Of a stretch of DNA of 64,000 bases, positions 26,085-37,200 are shown piece after piece. The translations under genes were made by a program, and so were the position numbers. The stretch comes from GCA-2683135 sp964507445 (GTDB lineage: Bacteria > Planctomycetota > GCA-002687715). Each line of letters begins with the position of its first letter. Within the stretch, counting starts at the first letter, position 1. The DNA lies in the NCBI GenBank assembly GCA_964507445.1, contig CAZDQF010000019.1:39585-103584 (forward strand), written 5' to 3'. The notes below the pieces were generated by a model that was not told the DNA's origin, searched no databases, and saw only the letters and a program-made list of their open reading frames with translations.

Positions 26085-29000
26085 TCACCGGTCCAGCGGC
26101 AGCAGGAGCATGCTGCGTAGGTCCATGAGATAACCCTGGAGGGGTGCGCTGGCGCGGACGGTGATGCGGCTCGGTCCGGCGGGGAGGCGGAGCTTGCCGA
26201 TCACCCTGGTGCGGTACTCGTCCCAGGACTCGGTGCCGGCGATCCTGAACGTGAGGGCCTGGTCGTTGACGGAGAGCACCGCCTGGTTCCCCGCGGTCTC
26301 CGGGCTGCACGCGTGATCGAGACGGACCTCGAAGGTGCGGGCCTGTTCCAGTTCGACGGTCCAGGTGGCGTGATCGTCCAGCCCGCTCCAGTACCCGAGG
26401 TTGCCGTACCGGTCCTCGAACCTCAGGGAAGCGCCTCGGATCTCCGCCACCGCGGCGGTCAACCGGAGGGCTCCGTCCGCCGCCCGCGGAGAAACGGGAG
26501 ACGGCGTGTTGCCGGAGAACGTGCGCGGCGGCGTGGGGCTCGATTGAACGAAGGAGAGGACGTGCGCCAGATCGGCGGGGGTCATGTCCTGCTCCAGGCC
26601 CTCCGGCATCTGTGAGGAACCGGAGGACCGCAGCTCGTCGATGTCCTTGCGCAGGAGCACGACCTCGTTGCCTTGCAGATCCACCATCCGGATGTTGGTG
26701 CCGCTCTCTTCCGTGATCATCCCGGAGTGGATGTCGCCCTCGTGGGTCCACACGTCGTAGCTGAGATAGCGGGACTCCACGGCCCGGTTCGGGTCCAGGA
26801 TGGCGGTGAGGAGGCTGCGCGTGGATCGATCCGGTAGAGCCGCGAGGTCCGGGCCGATCCCGCGACCCACGCCGCCCAGCTGATGACAACTTCCACACTT
26901 CCGGGCGAACACATCCCGGCCCCGTGTGGGGTCCCCGGTCAGGTCGGCGATGCGTCCCGTCCATCGGGCGACCAGCTCGCCTCGCGCCGTTTCTCCTCTC
27001 CCGCGCAGGAGGGCCCGCGCCTCTTCCTGGCGCTGCGCCGGGAGTCGGCGAAGCAGGGCTTGCTGGCGGACCGGGTCGACGTCTCCTGGACGCAGCTCAC
27101 CCGCGTCAAGGGCCGAGACGACGGCCTGTGCGGAGTCCTCTCGCCTCAGCAGGATGTCGAGGATCTGCGCGCGGAGTCCTGGGCCGTGGCCGCGCCAGCC
27201 TGACAACAGGCGGCCGGGAGCGCCCTCCGGGTCCAGGACCCCGAGACGCACCGCGGCGGCCCGTTGCAGGGCTCCCGGGTGCGCCGAGCCCAGCAGGCTC
27301 TGCATGAGCTCCATGTCGGCTGTTCGGCGCGGCTGTTCCCTGCCCAGCAGGGTCAACGCCCGGACCCGCCGCGCCACCGGGTTGTCAGGGGAGACGACCA
27401 GCTCGCGGGCGGCCGCCGTGTGCTGGGCCACCCTGGTCAGGGTCGTCAGATCCAGGCCCGCGTCCTCCATGGCGTCGAGCATGGGGGCGAGGACGTCCTC
27501 GCCGTCGAAGCGCGCGTCGCTCAGCACCAGGCTCGTCAACTCCTCCAGCACGACGATCGCCTCGTATCCGGCGGCGGTCTGCGCGAGAGGACGCACCAGG
27601 TTCACCGGCGCGGCCTGAGGCCCTGCGCTGCCGCGAAACCCGTCCATGAACGACGGGAGCGTCGTCGCGTTCAAGGAGCTGAAGACCGCGTCGCGGATGA
27701 ACGGATCGTCTGCGTTGGCCAGGGCCAGGGCGGCCAGGGCGGCGCCCGCCCGCGGATCCGAGGAGACACCGAGGGTGAAGGCCAGCTGTAACCGGACCGG
27801 CGCCGCTTCGTCCCGGATCTTCTCGAGGAGCGCGGTCATCAACTCCGGGTGGTGTTGAAGGCGCGGCTCGCAGAGGCGGACGGCGTGGCGCCGGACCCCC
27901 GGGTGAGGGTCGCGGAGGGCGCGCCGCAGGCTGTCGACCTCGAGGTCGCCCATGCCGTCGAGGATGCACAGGGCGTGCAACCGGGCCGTGGGGGACGTGG
28001 CTTCTGCGGCCATGGCGCTCAGCGCCGGGGCGGCGGCCTTGTCCTTCCTGTGCAGCAGGAGGCGATGGGCCATGTCCCGCTGGACGCCGTTGGGGCTGTT
28101 GAGGACGGCCACCAGCTCGTTCGTGTCCAACTGCGAGAACCGGGGAACCGGTCGCAGGTCTCCGCGCGTGGGCACCAGTCGGTAGATGCGCCCTCGTTGC
28201 TCGCCGGCGCGGAGGTCGATCCGCTGCTCCCACTCGTCCGGGATCCACTCCGGGTGTTCGATGACGAGGCGCGCCATGTCGCACACCCAGATGGCGCCGT
28301 CCGGTCCCGTTCGGGCCATGGTGGGGCGGAACCACGGATCGCTCGAGGACAGCATCTCGATCTGTTCCTCACCCGGCGGCCGTCGGCTGGTGAAGGTGAC
28401 CCCAAGGGGCGTCGGGTCCTGGCGGTGCACCAGCCCGTGGCTCGGCTCGCAGACCAGGAGATCTCCGCGCCATGTGGGACCGAGCAGGTCGTCCCGGTAG
28501 ACCTCGAAGCTGCAGGCCGAAGTGAAGCGGCTGGCGTCACCGGGGGTGTTGAATCGTGGCGGGACCGGGCTGGTGGGGAAGACCCGCGCCTTGCCCGCCT
28601 GCTCCGGGACGGCGACCCGACTCGATCCGACCGCCACGTGGGGGTTGCGACGGATGTAGTGGTCCGGCAGGACGAAGTGCCAGAAGGGGTTGCTGTTGTT
28701 GCCGCCGAACCAGTTGCCCCAGTCGTCGCGGCTCCTGCCGAACTGGGTCTGACCGGTCTGGGCGTCGAAGAACCCCGTGTCCGGGTTCATCCGGAAGTCC
28801 CGCCCGCTGATGTCCGTCACGGATCCCGTAAGAGCCGAGGTGATCCGTCCGCCGCTGTCGCCGTTGGCGCCGTGCACGAGGTTGTCCAGGCCCCAGCGGA
28901 AGCCGTTGACCCGGTGCTGTTGATTCCCGGTGCCGAAGCCGGTGAAGAGCACCGTTTGGTGATCCGCCCGTCCGTCACCGTCCCGGTCTTCCGCGTAGAG

Positions 29001-31226
29001 GATGTCGGGCGCACAGGAGATCAGGACGCCATCCCGCCATGGCATGACCCCGGTGGGGAAGGAGAGGCCGCTCAGGAACACGGTCGCCTTGTCGTGGCGT
29101 CCATCCCCGTCCTCGTCCCGGAGCACCTTGACCCTGCCGCCTCCGGCTGCATCGTCCGGGTCACCGAGGGGGTAGTCGCCCATCTCCACCACCCAGAGGC
29201 TCCCGTCCGCTCCCCAATCGAACGCGATGGGGTCCTGCACGAGTGGCTCCGAAGCCACACACTCGACGCGCAACCCCGGTCGCGGGTGCAGGGCGTGGAG
29301 CGCCGCCGGCACGGTGCGCTCCGCAGCGGCGGCGGGCGCGACGAGCTGAGCGAACGACCGTCTGTCCACGTGATTGGCCATGGACGCCGTGTCCTCGTTC
29401 TGCACCCACAGGTGTCGGGAGTGGAACCAGGCGCCTTGGTGCGAACCGTCGCTGGTGATGGGTGGGAGGAGCCGCGTCGCCTCTCGCGCCGCGGCGGAGG
29501 AGACCTGGGTCCACCCGTCCTGGAGAGAGGTGAACAGGTGAACGGAGCAACGCTCCTCGTTGGAGAACACCAGGTCGAGCCGTCCGTCCTCATCCAGATC
29601 CACGAACCGCAGCCCGGCGTCCCGGCCTTCACCATCGACGATGGTGGTGCCCTCGGGGAGATGGAAGGGGAGCCGTCGCCAGCGTTGGTGCCGTGAATCC
29701 CAGCGAAACACCGCGCCGTGGTCCGGGTCGCCGACGATCAACTCGCAGGCTCCATCGCCGTCCAGGTCTCTCAGGCGGACCCCGCGGTCTCTGCCCCCCG
29801 CGCTGGTGGTGACGGGCTGACCTTCGACGTCGAGGCCTGCCAACAGCGCATCCGTGGCCGTCCATTCCTGTCCGGTGAACGTCCAGGCGCCGCTGACGGA
29901 TTCGTTGCGGACCAGGACCGTGGCGTTCCCGGAGGGAGCGACCACGCCGAACACGACCCCGGGGCCGAGCTCCACGGGGAACGAGAGCTCCTGGAACGCC
30001 CCGGACGCTTCGGACCAACGTCGCGTCCGCCGTAGCTGCGGGTTGGCGATGACCACGTCCCGGTAACCGTCGTTGTCCACGTCGAGAACCCGGACGCCGT
30101 TGTCGGTACCGTCCGCGCGGCGGAGCGGGTGCCCCATGAGCAGGTTGGCGTCCAATCGGTCCTGAATGTCCCGCAGGCTGAGGAAGCGCACCCGAGCGCC
30201 GAACTGCTCCCTGGTTCGCCGGATGATGTTGATCAGCTGGTCGTTTCGGATCCACCCATGAGGATGGAACACGAAGGTGAACACCCCCTGCTTCAACACC
30301 GTGGCGTTGATGCCGGCGAGGACATCGATGACCGTCTCGGGACGATTCGGTCCCCTCAGGTGCTGGGCTTGCCAGTCGCTGGGGGCGGAGCACGGGAGCT
30401 CCCAGGTGGTGCCCCCGATGACGTAGGGGTAAGGGTGGTTCTCGATGGTGTTGACGAAGGACCGGTCTCTGGGCAGGTACCTGGAGAACCGGGGGCCGCC
30501 GTCAACGTCCTCCACCAGCTCGCGAGGCAGGGTCGGGTCGTCGGCGGTGAACACGTTGAACACGGAGCTGTCCATGCTCAGGAAACGCCCTGCTTCGGTG
30601 GTGCGATCGAAGATCTCGGCGAAGAAACGTGGGCTGACCGAGTTGATGGAGTCGCAGCAGGGCATCCGGTAGGCCACCGGCCGGTTGCCGGGGATGCGGT
30701 GGAGCATGTCGACGCACCGCTCGTAGGTGGCGCGGGCGGCTGCCAGGTCCGAGCCGTGCAGCAGCGGGCAGGGATGGTCGATGGTGTGAACGTCCATGGT
30801 GAGCCCCTCATCGATCCACCGCTGCAGGTGAGGATGATCCGGGGCCACCTGGTTGGTGAGGATGCTGACCGGAGCGCGGCCGTCCGTTTCTTTCAGGCAT
30901 TCGAGGACCGGCCGCAGCCACGTCTCATACCTGCCGATGTCCCGCATGTCGTCGATGGAGAGCACCACCACCGCTTCCACGCCGTCCTCTCCGACCCACT
31001 GCGGTGTCACGAGCCGGGCCGTGGAGAGGCCGGGGAAGTAGGGGTCCACGAGATCCAGGTCCGCGAGTCGGTTGGCCCCCGTGCTGTGTGCGGGAAGCTG
31101 GCCCCACAGCCAGGAGCCCGGGAGGCAGAGGACGAGGAGGAGGGCGAGGAATCGCGGCGCGGCGCTGCAGAGAGCGGGGTCCCGGCTGTGCTCCGGCCTC
31201 GTCTGGGTGGTTGTTCCCGTGCCCAT
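26085..31226 (-). CDS. Giant fusion: polysaccharide deacetylase, FG-GAP, PVC-type dehydrogenase propeller, HEAT, cytochrome c
   Basis: This is a 1713-residue secreted protein. After a signal peptide come a polysaccharide-deacetylase-like domain (about 60-360; VLSIDDMRDIG, HTIDHP, FVFHPHGW), FG-GAP/VCBS-type calcium repeats (about 370-640; VLDVDNDGYRDVV, LDGDGACELIVG), a PVC-type membrane-bound dehydrogenase propeller (about 650-1040), HEAT-like repeats (about 1060-1400) and a cytochrome c domain with heme motif CGSCH near residue 1443. The last 140 residues look like a carbohydrate-binding beta domain. The propeller-HEAT-cytochrome part is a common planctomycete enzyme thought to act on extracellular sugars; the deacetylase and FG-GAP extension at the front is unusual. 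It lies between the DUF1080 gene and a candidate selenoprotein on the same strand. Confidence 0.85.
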   Translation of the reverse strand: MGTGTTTQTRPEHSRDPALCSAAPRFLALLLVLCLPGSWLWGQLPAHSTGANRLADLDLVDPYFPGLSTARLVTPQWVGEDGVEAVVVLSIDDMRDIGRYETWLRPVLECLKETDGRAPVSILTNQVAPDHPHLQRWIDEGLTMDVHTIDHPCPLLHGSDLAAARATYERCVDMLHRIPGNRPVAYRMPCCDSINSVSPRFFAEIFDRTTEAGRFLSMDSSVFNVFTADDPTLPRELVEDVDGGPRFSRYLPRDRSFVNTIENHPYPYVIGGTTWELPCSAPSDWQAQHLRGPNRPETVIDVLAGINATVLKQGVFTFVFHPHGWIRNDQLINIIRRTREQFGARVRFLSLRDIQDRLDANLLMGHPLRRADGTDNGVRVLDVDNDGYRDVVIANPQLRRTRRWSEASGAFQELSFPVELGPGVVFGVVAPSGNATVLVRNESVSGAWTFTGQEWTATDALLAGLDVEGQPVTTSAGGRDRGVRLRDLDGDGACELIVGDPDHGAVFRWDSRHQRWRRLPFHLPEGTTIVDGEGRDAGLRFVDLDEDGRLDLVFSNEERCSVHLFTSLQDGWTQVSSAAAREATRLLPPITSDGSHQGAWFHSRHLWVQNEDTASMANHVDRRSFAQLVAPAAAAERTVPAALHALHPRPGLRVECVASEPLVQDPIAFDWGADGSLWVVEMGDYPLGDPDDAAGGGRVKVLRDEDGDGRHDKATVFLSGLSFPTGVMPWRDGVLISCAPDILYAEDRDGDGRADHQTVLFTGFGTGNQQHRVNGFRWGLDNLVHGANGDSGGRITSALTGSVTDISGRDFRMNPDTGFFDAQTGQTQFGRSRDDWGNWFGGNNSNPFWHFVLPDHYIRRNPHVAVGSSRVAVPEQAGKARVFPTSPVPPRFNTPGDASRFTSACSFEVYRDDLLGPTWRGDLLVCEPSHGLVHRQDPTPLGVTFTSRRPPGEEQIEMLSSSDPWFRPTMARTGPDGAIWVCDMARLVIEHPEWIPDEWEQRIDLRAGEQRGRIYRLVPTRGDLRPVPRFSQLDTNELVAVLNSPNGVQRDMAHRLLLHRKDKAAAPALSAMAAEATSPTARLHALCILDGMGDLEVDSLRRALRDPHPGVRRHAVRLCEPRLQHHPELMTALLEKIRDEAAPVRLQLAFTLGVSSDPRAGAALAALALANADDPFIRDAVFSSLNATTLPSFMDGFRGSAGPQAAPVNLVRPLAQTAAGYEAIVVLEELTSLVLSDARFDGEDVLAPMLDAMEDAGLDLTTLTRVAQHTAAARELVVSPDNPVARRVRALTLLGREQPRRTADMELMQSLLGSAHPGALQRAAAVRLGVLDPEGAPGRLLSGWRGHGPGLRAQILDILLRREDSAQAVVSALDAGELRPGDVDPVRQQALLRRLPAQRQEEARALLRGRGETARGELVARWTGRIADLTGDPTRGRDVFARKCGSCHQLGGVGRGIGPDLAALPDRSTRSLLTAILDPNRAVESRYLSYDVWTHEGDIHSGMITEESGTNIRMVDLQGNEVVLLRKDIDELRSSGSSQMPEGLEQDMTPADLAHVLSFVQSSPTPPRTFSGNTPSPVSPRAADGALRLTAAVAEIRGASLRFEDRYGNLGYWSGLDDHATWTVELEQARTFEVRLDHACSPETAGNQAVLSVNDQALTFRIAGTESWDEYRTRVIGKLRLPAGPSRITVRASAPLQGYLMDLRSMLLLPLDR

Positions 31227-31243
31227 GGACTGCGCCGTCGGGC

Positions 31244-31960
31244 TCAGGAGTCCGGTTTCAGGCGCTTGATCTTGATGTTGCGGAACGCGATTCGAGCGCC
31301 GTGGTCCTGGAGTCCGATGTGACCGTTGGCGGTCTCGCCGAATCCCTTCCAGGTCTTGAACTTGCTCTTGGCGACCCGGGCGTTCCAGTCATCAGATCCG
31401 ATCTGGTAGTCCGCCACCTTCTTGCCGTTGAACCAGTGGGTGCCGTGGCCCTTGACCATGCGGATCCGGACCGTGTTCCAGCCGTTCGGATGGATGACCT
31501 TCTCGCCCTCGCAGGCGATGTCGTAGAGCGCGTAGAGGCCGCCCGCGCTGGTGGACGACTTCCCCTTCGTCCGTTCGATCTGCATCTCAGGCGCCACCTT
31601 GTAGATGGGGCCTTTGCCGGAGGGGTCCACCCTGAACAGGATGCCGCTGTTGCCGGTGGTCTTCCATTCGAGCTTCAGGTCGAAGTGCTCGTAGGGCTCC
31701 GCTGTGTAGATGTCACCGCCGCCCTTGTGCATGGTCAGCTCGCCGTCGGACACGACCCACTTGTCCGCCTTCAAGGGAGCCTTGGTGCGCCAGCTGTTCC
31801 AGCCGTTGACGGTCTTGCCGTCGAACAGCAGGCTCCAGCCGTCCTTCTTCTCGGCTTTGGTGAGGGTGTTGTGGGCCGCATCGCCAGCCTGGGACATGGC
31901 AGCGGTGGACATGAGGAGGAAGGGGACGAACAGGGCGATCACGGGTCGTGGATTGGGCAT
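31244..31960 (-). CDS. Secreted DUF1080 protein (3-keto-disaccharide hydrolase family)
   Basis: The 238-residue protein has a signal peptide and one DUF1080 beta-sandwich domain, with the typical WSLLFDGKTVNGWN, LEWKTTGNSGILFRV and NGHIGLQDHGARIAFRNIKI segments. Some members hydrolyse 3-keto-glycosides; others only bind sugars. I use the ATG at 31960 because GAGGA lies eight bases before it; the open frame begins 11 codons earlier. It precedes the giant dehydrogenase fusion by 17 bases, consistent with a shared carbohydrate-breakdown operon in which a sugar is first oxidised at C3. Confidence 0.92.
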   Translation of the reverse strand: MPNPRPVIALFVPFLLMSTAAMSQAGDAAHNTLTKAEKKDGWSLLFDGKTVNGWNSWRTKAPLKADKWVVSDGELTMHKGGGDIYTAEPYEHFDLKLEWKTTGNSGILFRVDPSGKGPIYKVAPEMQIERTKGKSSTSAGGLYALYDIACEGEKVIHPNGWNTVRIRMVKGHGTHWFNGKKVADYQIGSDDWNARVAKSKFKTWKGFGETANGHIGLQDHGARIAFRNIKIKRLKPDS

Positions 31961-32334
31961 GAGATTCCTCTGTTTGCGGTGCCGGTGGCGCATCCTACCG
32001 TGCCCCGGGAAGGTGGCGGATCGTGGAGCCTCAGCGATCTGTATGCCGATGGGAGAGTGACGGTGGATCTAACAGTCTGGATGACAGTGGATTGCGTGAT
32101 CGGGTTCGCTCGAGTCGGTCCATTCCGGGGATGGGTGCGTGTGGTTTTCCCGGTTTGTTCATTGCCAGGCACCGACGCTTTCGGCCATACTGGCCGCGCA
32201 TACGCCAGTGAGGGCGTGGGTCAGGACACCGCTGAATTGAGCCTCGTGGTGTCTATCGGCTCGCGGCACCTCGTCTTGTCGGAGAGCAGGGCTTGCCACC
32301 GCGCCTCTCTCCCTTGCACACACGATTGCCGGGA
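31961..32334. other. Intergenic region, no feature recognised
   Basis: This 374-base stretch lies upstream of the leftward DUF1080 gene and presumably carries its promoter. I see no convincing ORF, hairpin with T tract, or sigma-54 site in it. Confidence 0.4.
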
Positions 32335-32736
32335 ATGCCCAGACTTCAGAACGAGGAAGCCTGGGAGCGACACTTGCCGCGTCGCTTCGGGCTGCTGTTC
32401 CTCATCATCATCTTGGGGTCGCCTTCGCTGCTGGGGCAGCGTGGGGCGGAGCCCCCTCGTCGTCTGACCCCGTCCGCCGATCCTCCGCCGTCCGTTGCCG
32501 CCAAGGGCCTGGTGGTTGCTGCCGGCCCCATCCAGGCACCGGGGCTCCTCCATATTCCGTTGCCAGGGGATTCAGGATCGGTGGTGGGACCCGCTCCCTC
32601 GACCGGAGTCGAGAAGGGCGCGGCTGCCGTTCCCCAGAGGTGGGATCTCCGAAGCCGCTGTGGTCGCGCCACCAACCCTCACGGTCGGTTGCTGCCCCGG
32701 GGGCATCCGGTCCGCGCCCGACGCGCGGAGAGATGA
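32335..32736 (+). CDS. Possible small secreted hypothetical protein
   Basis: The 133-residue frame has a plausible signal peptide (LPRRFGLLFLIIILGSPSLL, then GQ) followed by a Pro/Gly/Arg-rich, low-complexity tail. Nothing in it was recognised. The hydrophobic leader is the only support for coding; the remainder could be random open frame in high-GC sequence. The ribosome-binding site is poor. Confidence 0.3.
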   Translation: MPRLQNEEAWERHLPRRFGLLFLIIILGSPSLLGQRGAEPPRRLTPSADPPPSVAAKGLVVAAGPIQAPGLLHIPLPGDSGSVVGPAPSTGVEKGAAAVPQRWDLRSRCGRATNPHGRLLPRGHPVRARRAER

Positions 32737-32752
32737 GCCGAGTCGACGCCCC

Positions 32753-34207
32753 TCACTGGACGGTCACGGTAAGGGGCGTCGAGATCTGGGACGGTGCCCC
32801 TGAGAGATCCAGGGTCACGGCGCAGAAGTGGAACGACTGCCCCACCAGGAACGGGAGGTTGGGCACCACCACATTGCTGAAGGACGATCCGGTTCCGTCG
32901 AGGGTCCCGTAGACGTTGGTGGCCAGGGTGTTCTGCGGGCTCAGCCAGTAGGCCAGCAACCAGTCGAAGCTGAGGGGGACGCTCATCCCCGGGTCCACTA
33001 CCGGGAATCCCTGCAGGCCCTCGGCGGCGGCGATGATGCAGGTGAAGCCCGGCGTGTCGTTGGTCGCCGCGAAGATCACGATCTGCTCCCCAGGTACCGG
33101 CGTTGGGTTCGTGGCCTGGACCAGGGGCGGGTCCAGCGGGTCCAGGAGATCCGAGCCGAGTGAGACCTCGGTGGCGTTGCTCACCAGGTCCCCGTCTGCG
33201 TCACCGTTGCGGTCCAGGACCGCCATCAGATGCAGGCCTGTGCGGTCACCATGCTGAGCCGTGGCGGGGTTGCCCGGGATGGTGGCGCGGGTGCTGCCGT
33301 CCACCCGTTGCACGAGCACCTCTCCGCCGACACCCGGCGCCGTGAACCACGTGTTGCCCTCCCAGTCCACGATCAGGCTCTGGAACATCCCTGGTTGAGG
33401 AGCGGCCGTGTTGCTTCGGATCGGATTGAGGGCGCGGTCGTAATACCAGACAGTCTGCTTGACGACGTCGTCCACCAGCACTCGCGGGTTGCCGTCGCCG
33501 TCCAGGCAGAACGCAACGGCGTTGTCCAGGTTGACGGCAGCGAGCTGGGTCATGCCACCGTCGTGGCGAACCAGCCAGCGTCCGCCGCCGGTTCGATCCA
33601 CGAGGGTCCACACGTTGCCTTGATGATCCACCTCCGCGGCCACGACGGCGCCCGTCGGGGTCGTGCTGACCGGACTGGTGGGGGCGCTGCCTGCGGGGTC
33701 GAGTTCGTACAGACCGTCTTGAGCCAGGACCCAGACATGCCCGTTCGGCGCCGCGGTCATGCTGGTTGAGGCCAGGCTCCCGGCGGGGAGGGTCCAGGAG
33801 CTGATGATGGCTGCCCCGGTGCTGTCGCGCTGCTCGATTACGAGCGGCCAGAACAACCCGCCGGTCGCCACCCAGACGTGCCCGCTCCCGTCGACGCAGA
33901 GGTCGTGGGCGAAGGGGATCGGGATGACGGATCCGACTCCGCTCTGGTCCGGCACGAGCTCCGCCAGCTCCGCTGCCGGGCCGGCGATGTTCAGGCACCG
34001 GACGGTCCCGTCCTGGTGCTTGGCCATCCGCAGGACCGAGAGCGGACTGCCGTAGCTGATGTTCATGGGCAGGGCGCCGTCCGCGTCGTAGGCGCACACC
34101 GTGCAGCCGCCGCCGATCAGTGACGACGTCCAGTACCAGCTGGCCGGGGTCGCCGACTGGGCGGCGAGGCAGGCCGTGAGCATGAACAACAAACCACCGT
34201 GCTTCAT
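32753..34207 (-). CDS. Secreted NHL/Vgb-type beta-propeller protein with shared C-terminal domain
   Basis: This 484-residue protein has a signal peptide (MKHGGLLFMLTACLAAQSAT) and a propeller of repeated strands with segments such as LCVDGSGHVWVATGG, MTAAPNGHVWVLAQDGLYEL and VDHQGNVWTLVDRTG, as in virginiamycin B lyase/NHL proteins. A short segment (DRNGDADGDLVSNATEVSLG) resembles a calcium-binding thrombospondin type-3 repeat. The final 120 residues end in PNLPFLVGQSFHFCAVTLDL and TVTVQ, like the dehydrogenase at 23094. It is probably a surface or secreted protein; its function is unknown. Confidence 0.75.
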   Translation of the reverse strand: MKHGGLLFMLTACLAAQSATPASWYWTSSLIGGGCTVCAYDADGALPMNISYGSPLSVLRMAKHQDGTVRCLNIAGPAAELAELVPDQSGVGSVIPIPFAHDLCVDGSGHVWVATGGLFWPLVIEQRDSTGAAIISSWTLPAGSLASTSMTAAPNGHVWVLAQDGLYELDPAGSAPTSPVSTTPTGAVVAAEVDHQGNVWTLVDRTGGGRWLVRHDGGMTQLAAVNLDNAVAFCLDGDGNPRVLVDDVVKQTVWYYDRALNPIRSNTAAPQPGMFQSLIVDWEGNTWFTAPGVGGEVLVQRVDGSTRATIPGNPATAQHGDRTGLHLMAVLDRNGDADGDLVSNATEVSLGSDLLDPLDPPLVQATNPTPVPGEQIVIFAATNDTPGFTCIIAAAEGLQGFPVVDPGMSVPLSFDWLLAYWLSPQNTLATNVYGTLDGTGSSFSNVVVPNLPFLVGQSFHFCAVTLDLSGAPSQISTPLTVTVQ

Positions 34208-34280
34208 GTGGGGACTCCTACCTCAGCTTACACACCCGGAGGTGTCGGGCGGGAGTGCACCTCGCTTGAATCAGGCGCCT

Positions 34281-37200
34281 TCAGGGCTGTTTGATCAGGA
34301 TCTCACCCACGTGGATGAGGCGCGGACCCTGGTCGACGGCCAGCCCCAGGGCCGTGGCGGAGCCGGGCGTGATCCGACCCGTCCATCGCCCGGCAGCGTC
34401 GCGGCTGAGCGCGGTCCGGCCACCTTCGGCGACGCAGAGGAACGCCGGTACATGGGCCGGGAGGTCCCAGTCCACGGAGACCTCCAGCGCACCCTTCGCC
34501 GGCTCCATCTCCAGCCACAGGACGTCGCCACCCAGGGGCACCTCGAACAGGGTGGTGGAGTCGAGACCCCGCACCGGCAGGCGGGCCCGCGCCCGCGCGG
34601 CGATGGACGGTCCCTGGCGGCGATCGCCCGTGGTGACCTCATAGGTGACCGGATCGGAGACGGGGGACAGCTCCCAGCGGCCGCGGCGCTTCGGATACTG
34701 CATGAGGACCGTCACCGAGCGGCTCTCCCCGGGCGGGAGCACGGCGCGGGGCAGGGAGACGTGGGCCGCCGGCACCTCCCGACTCCCCTGGCCCCAGTTC
34801 AGTCGCAGGTGTGCGGTCCCTCCGGGCCCCATGGTGATCGGCCAGTCGCCCGTGTTCTGCAGCGTCAGGGTGGTCGGACCCCGGACCTTCCTCCGGTCGT
34901 CAGCGGGGATGTTCCCGGCGCCGACGACGCGGAGGGAGTCCGCTTCCGGTCCGGACTTGTTGTGAGCCGTCTCGAACCGCTGCTGCGTCCAGGAACGGGA
35001 GCGAGCCTGCACCTCATCCCGGGTCCAGGTGGCGTCGAACGTCTTCAGGCGCTCCTCGATCCTGCGCTTCATGTCCGGCTCCGCGTCCGCGTAGAGCGCG
35101 AGCAGGGCACGGGCCGCGGCCGGTTCATCCAACCTCAGGGTGAGGTTGATGACCGTCCGCAGATGGCGCGGTCCCAGCTGTCGGTGAGGGTCCGGCCACC
35201 GGTCCACCACGTACTCGATGAACTGGTCCGGGTCGCCGTGACTGAGCCCGTTCAACACTCGCATGAGCAGATCCGGCGGCGTCTCCGTGGCGTTCAGCTG
35301 ACGAGCGAGGGAGCCCACCCCCGGGGCGCCGCCGCGGGCCAGGGTCGGCAGGACCTGTGCCCAGCCATGGGTGGCGGCGGGGATCATGGCGTTGACTTCG
35401 GCCATGGCCTCTCGATCCCCACGGGCGGCCCGCGCCAGATCCCAGGCGTGTGACTCCGCCTCCGTCATGTTGGCGGGCTGCTCGGGGAGGGGCGCGTTCC
35501 AGAATCGTGGTGAGCGACCCAGTCTCTCGATCAGCCTGAGGCGAACCGCTGAAGGTTCGTCCCCGAGCGGCACCGGCCGTCCGTCCCCGTCCAGGTGCGC
35601 GCAGACGAAGCTCTCGATCAGGGTGAGGACGGTGTGGGCTGTGGCGGGGTCCTGGCCCCCGACCAGATCCTCCACCTCTGCCAGGGACGAGGGGTCCTGC
35701 CGCAGCTCGAGGAACGCCGCCGTTCGGGTCTTCTCGTCGGGGGAGGTGAGGCGTCGCCGCAGCTGCTCCAGGACATGGGCCTTCGGCGGCTTGGAGCGGG
35801 CCCCGTCGAAACGACGATCCAGGGCCGCGACCCAGCCACGCAGGCGGCTCACCACCTCCGGATGGGCCGACGCCAGGTTTTGTTGTTCCCCCGGGTCGGT
35901 GCCGAGCTCGAACAGCAGGCGGGCGGGACCATCCAGGTACTCGATGAGCTTGTAGGTCCCGTCCGTGATGGTGCGGATGCGTTCTTCGGCCCAGGGCACT
36001 CGAGGGTCCACCACCAGGGTCTCGGCCACGGCCAGGCGCGGCCAGCGCAGCTCCGGCTCCAGGAGCCTCGGGAGCAGGGAGTGACCCTGGTGCGCGGGCT
36101 CCGCGGGCATGTCCAGGGCGTGCAGCAGGGTGGGCGGGATGTCGATGTTGGAGGCAGGCCCCGGCAGCGTGGCCGCGGGGATTCCGGGGACGCGAATGAT
36201 CAGGGGGACGTGGATCTGGGTCTGGAAGAACGTGGTGGCGTGGAAGTAGCGACCATGTTCGTTGAAGGCCTCACCGTGGTCGGCGTGGGCGACCACGATG
36301 GTGTCATCCGCCAGTCCTTCCCGCTCGAGGGCTCTCAGGAGTGTCCCCACGGCGCCGTCGGCGTGGCGCACCTCGCTCTCCCAGCGGGTGCGAGGGGACG
36401 CCCCCGGTTCGTCTTCCCAGGACACGTACGGCGCGTGGGGGTCGAACAGGTGGACCCAGGCGAAGAACCGTCGATCCTCACCGGTCATCCAGGCCAGGGC
36501 CTGCTGCACCGTCCTCTGGGCGTCGGGGGAGTCCGCCTCCTTGACGACATGATCGAAGCCCCGCTCGAGGCGTCCCATGACCGGCGCCGCGAGGGTCGTC
36601 GGGTTGAGGCCCGTGAACCACCCCGTCCTGAACCCGGCGTCCCCGAGCAGCTGCGCCATGGACGGGCTCTCGAACGCGACCTCGCCGGTGCGCCAGCCCG
36701 AGGCCATGGGGGTCCTCGACGGGTAGCGGCCGGAGAGGAACGAAGACATGGATCCGGCGGTGGCGTTGGACTGGCTCCACGCGTCGGGGAAGTCGCACCC
36801 CTGAACGGCCAACCGATCCAGATTGGGCGTCAGGGAATCGGCTCCTCCCTGTGCCACCACGTCTCCCCGCAGGGCGTCGATGGTCACCCAGAGGATGTTC
36901 ATGGGGGCGGCGTCGGCGCCGCGCAGGGCCGCCAGGCGACGGCCGGTATCGACCCGGTCCCGGGGTGACCGGAACAGGGTCTCCGGGTCCGGCTCGTCCA
37001 CGGTCTCATCCAGCTGTCGCGGGGGCCACAGCCCGCTCCACACGAGGGTCCGCTCCACGACCTGGAACCGGGCGGATCGAGCGGTCAGCGTGGCGGTGAC
37101 GTCGTAGTCCTCGCTGACGACCCGCGGGGTCAGCAGGACGAGCAGGCACAGGAGCGCGCTCAGCAGCGGCTTGCTGGAGAGGGTCGGCCCGATCCCCACC

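Noticed and set aside
27849..29696. A 615-residue plus-strand open frame
   Set aside because: It is a shadow of the giant dehydrogenase fusion gene.
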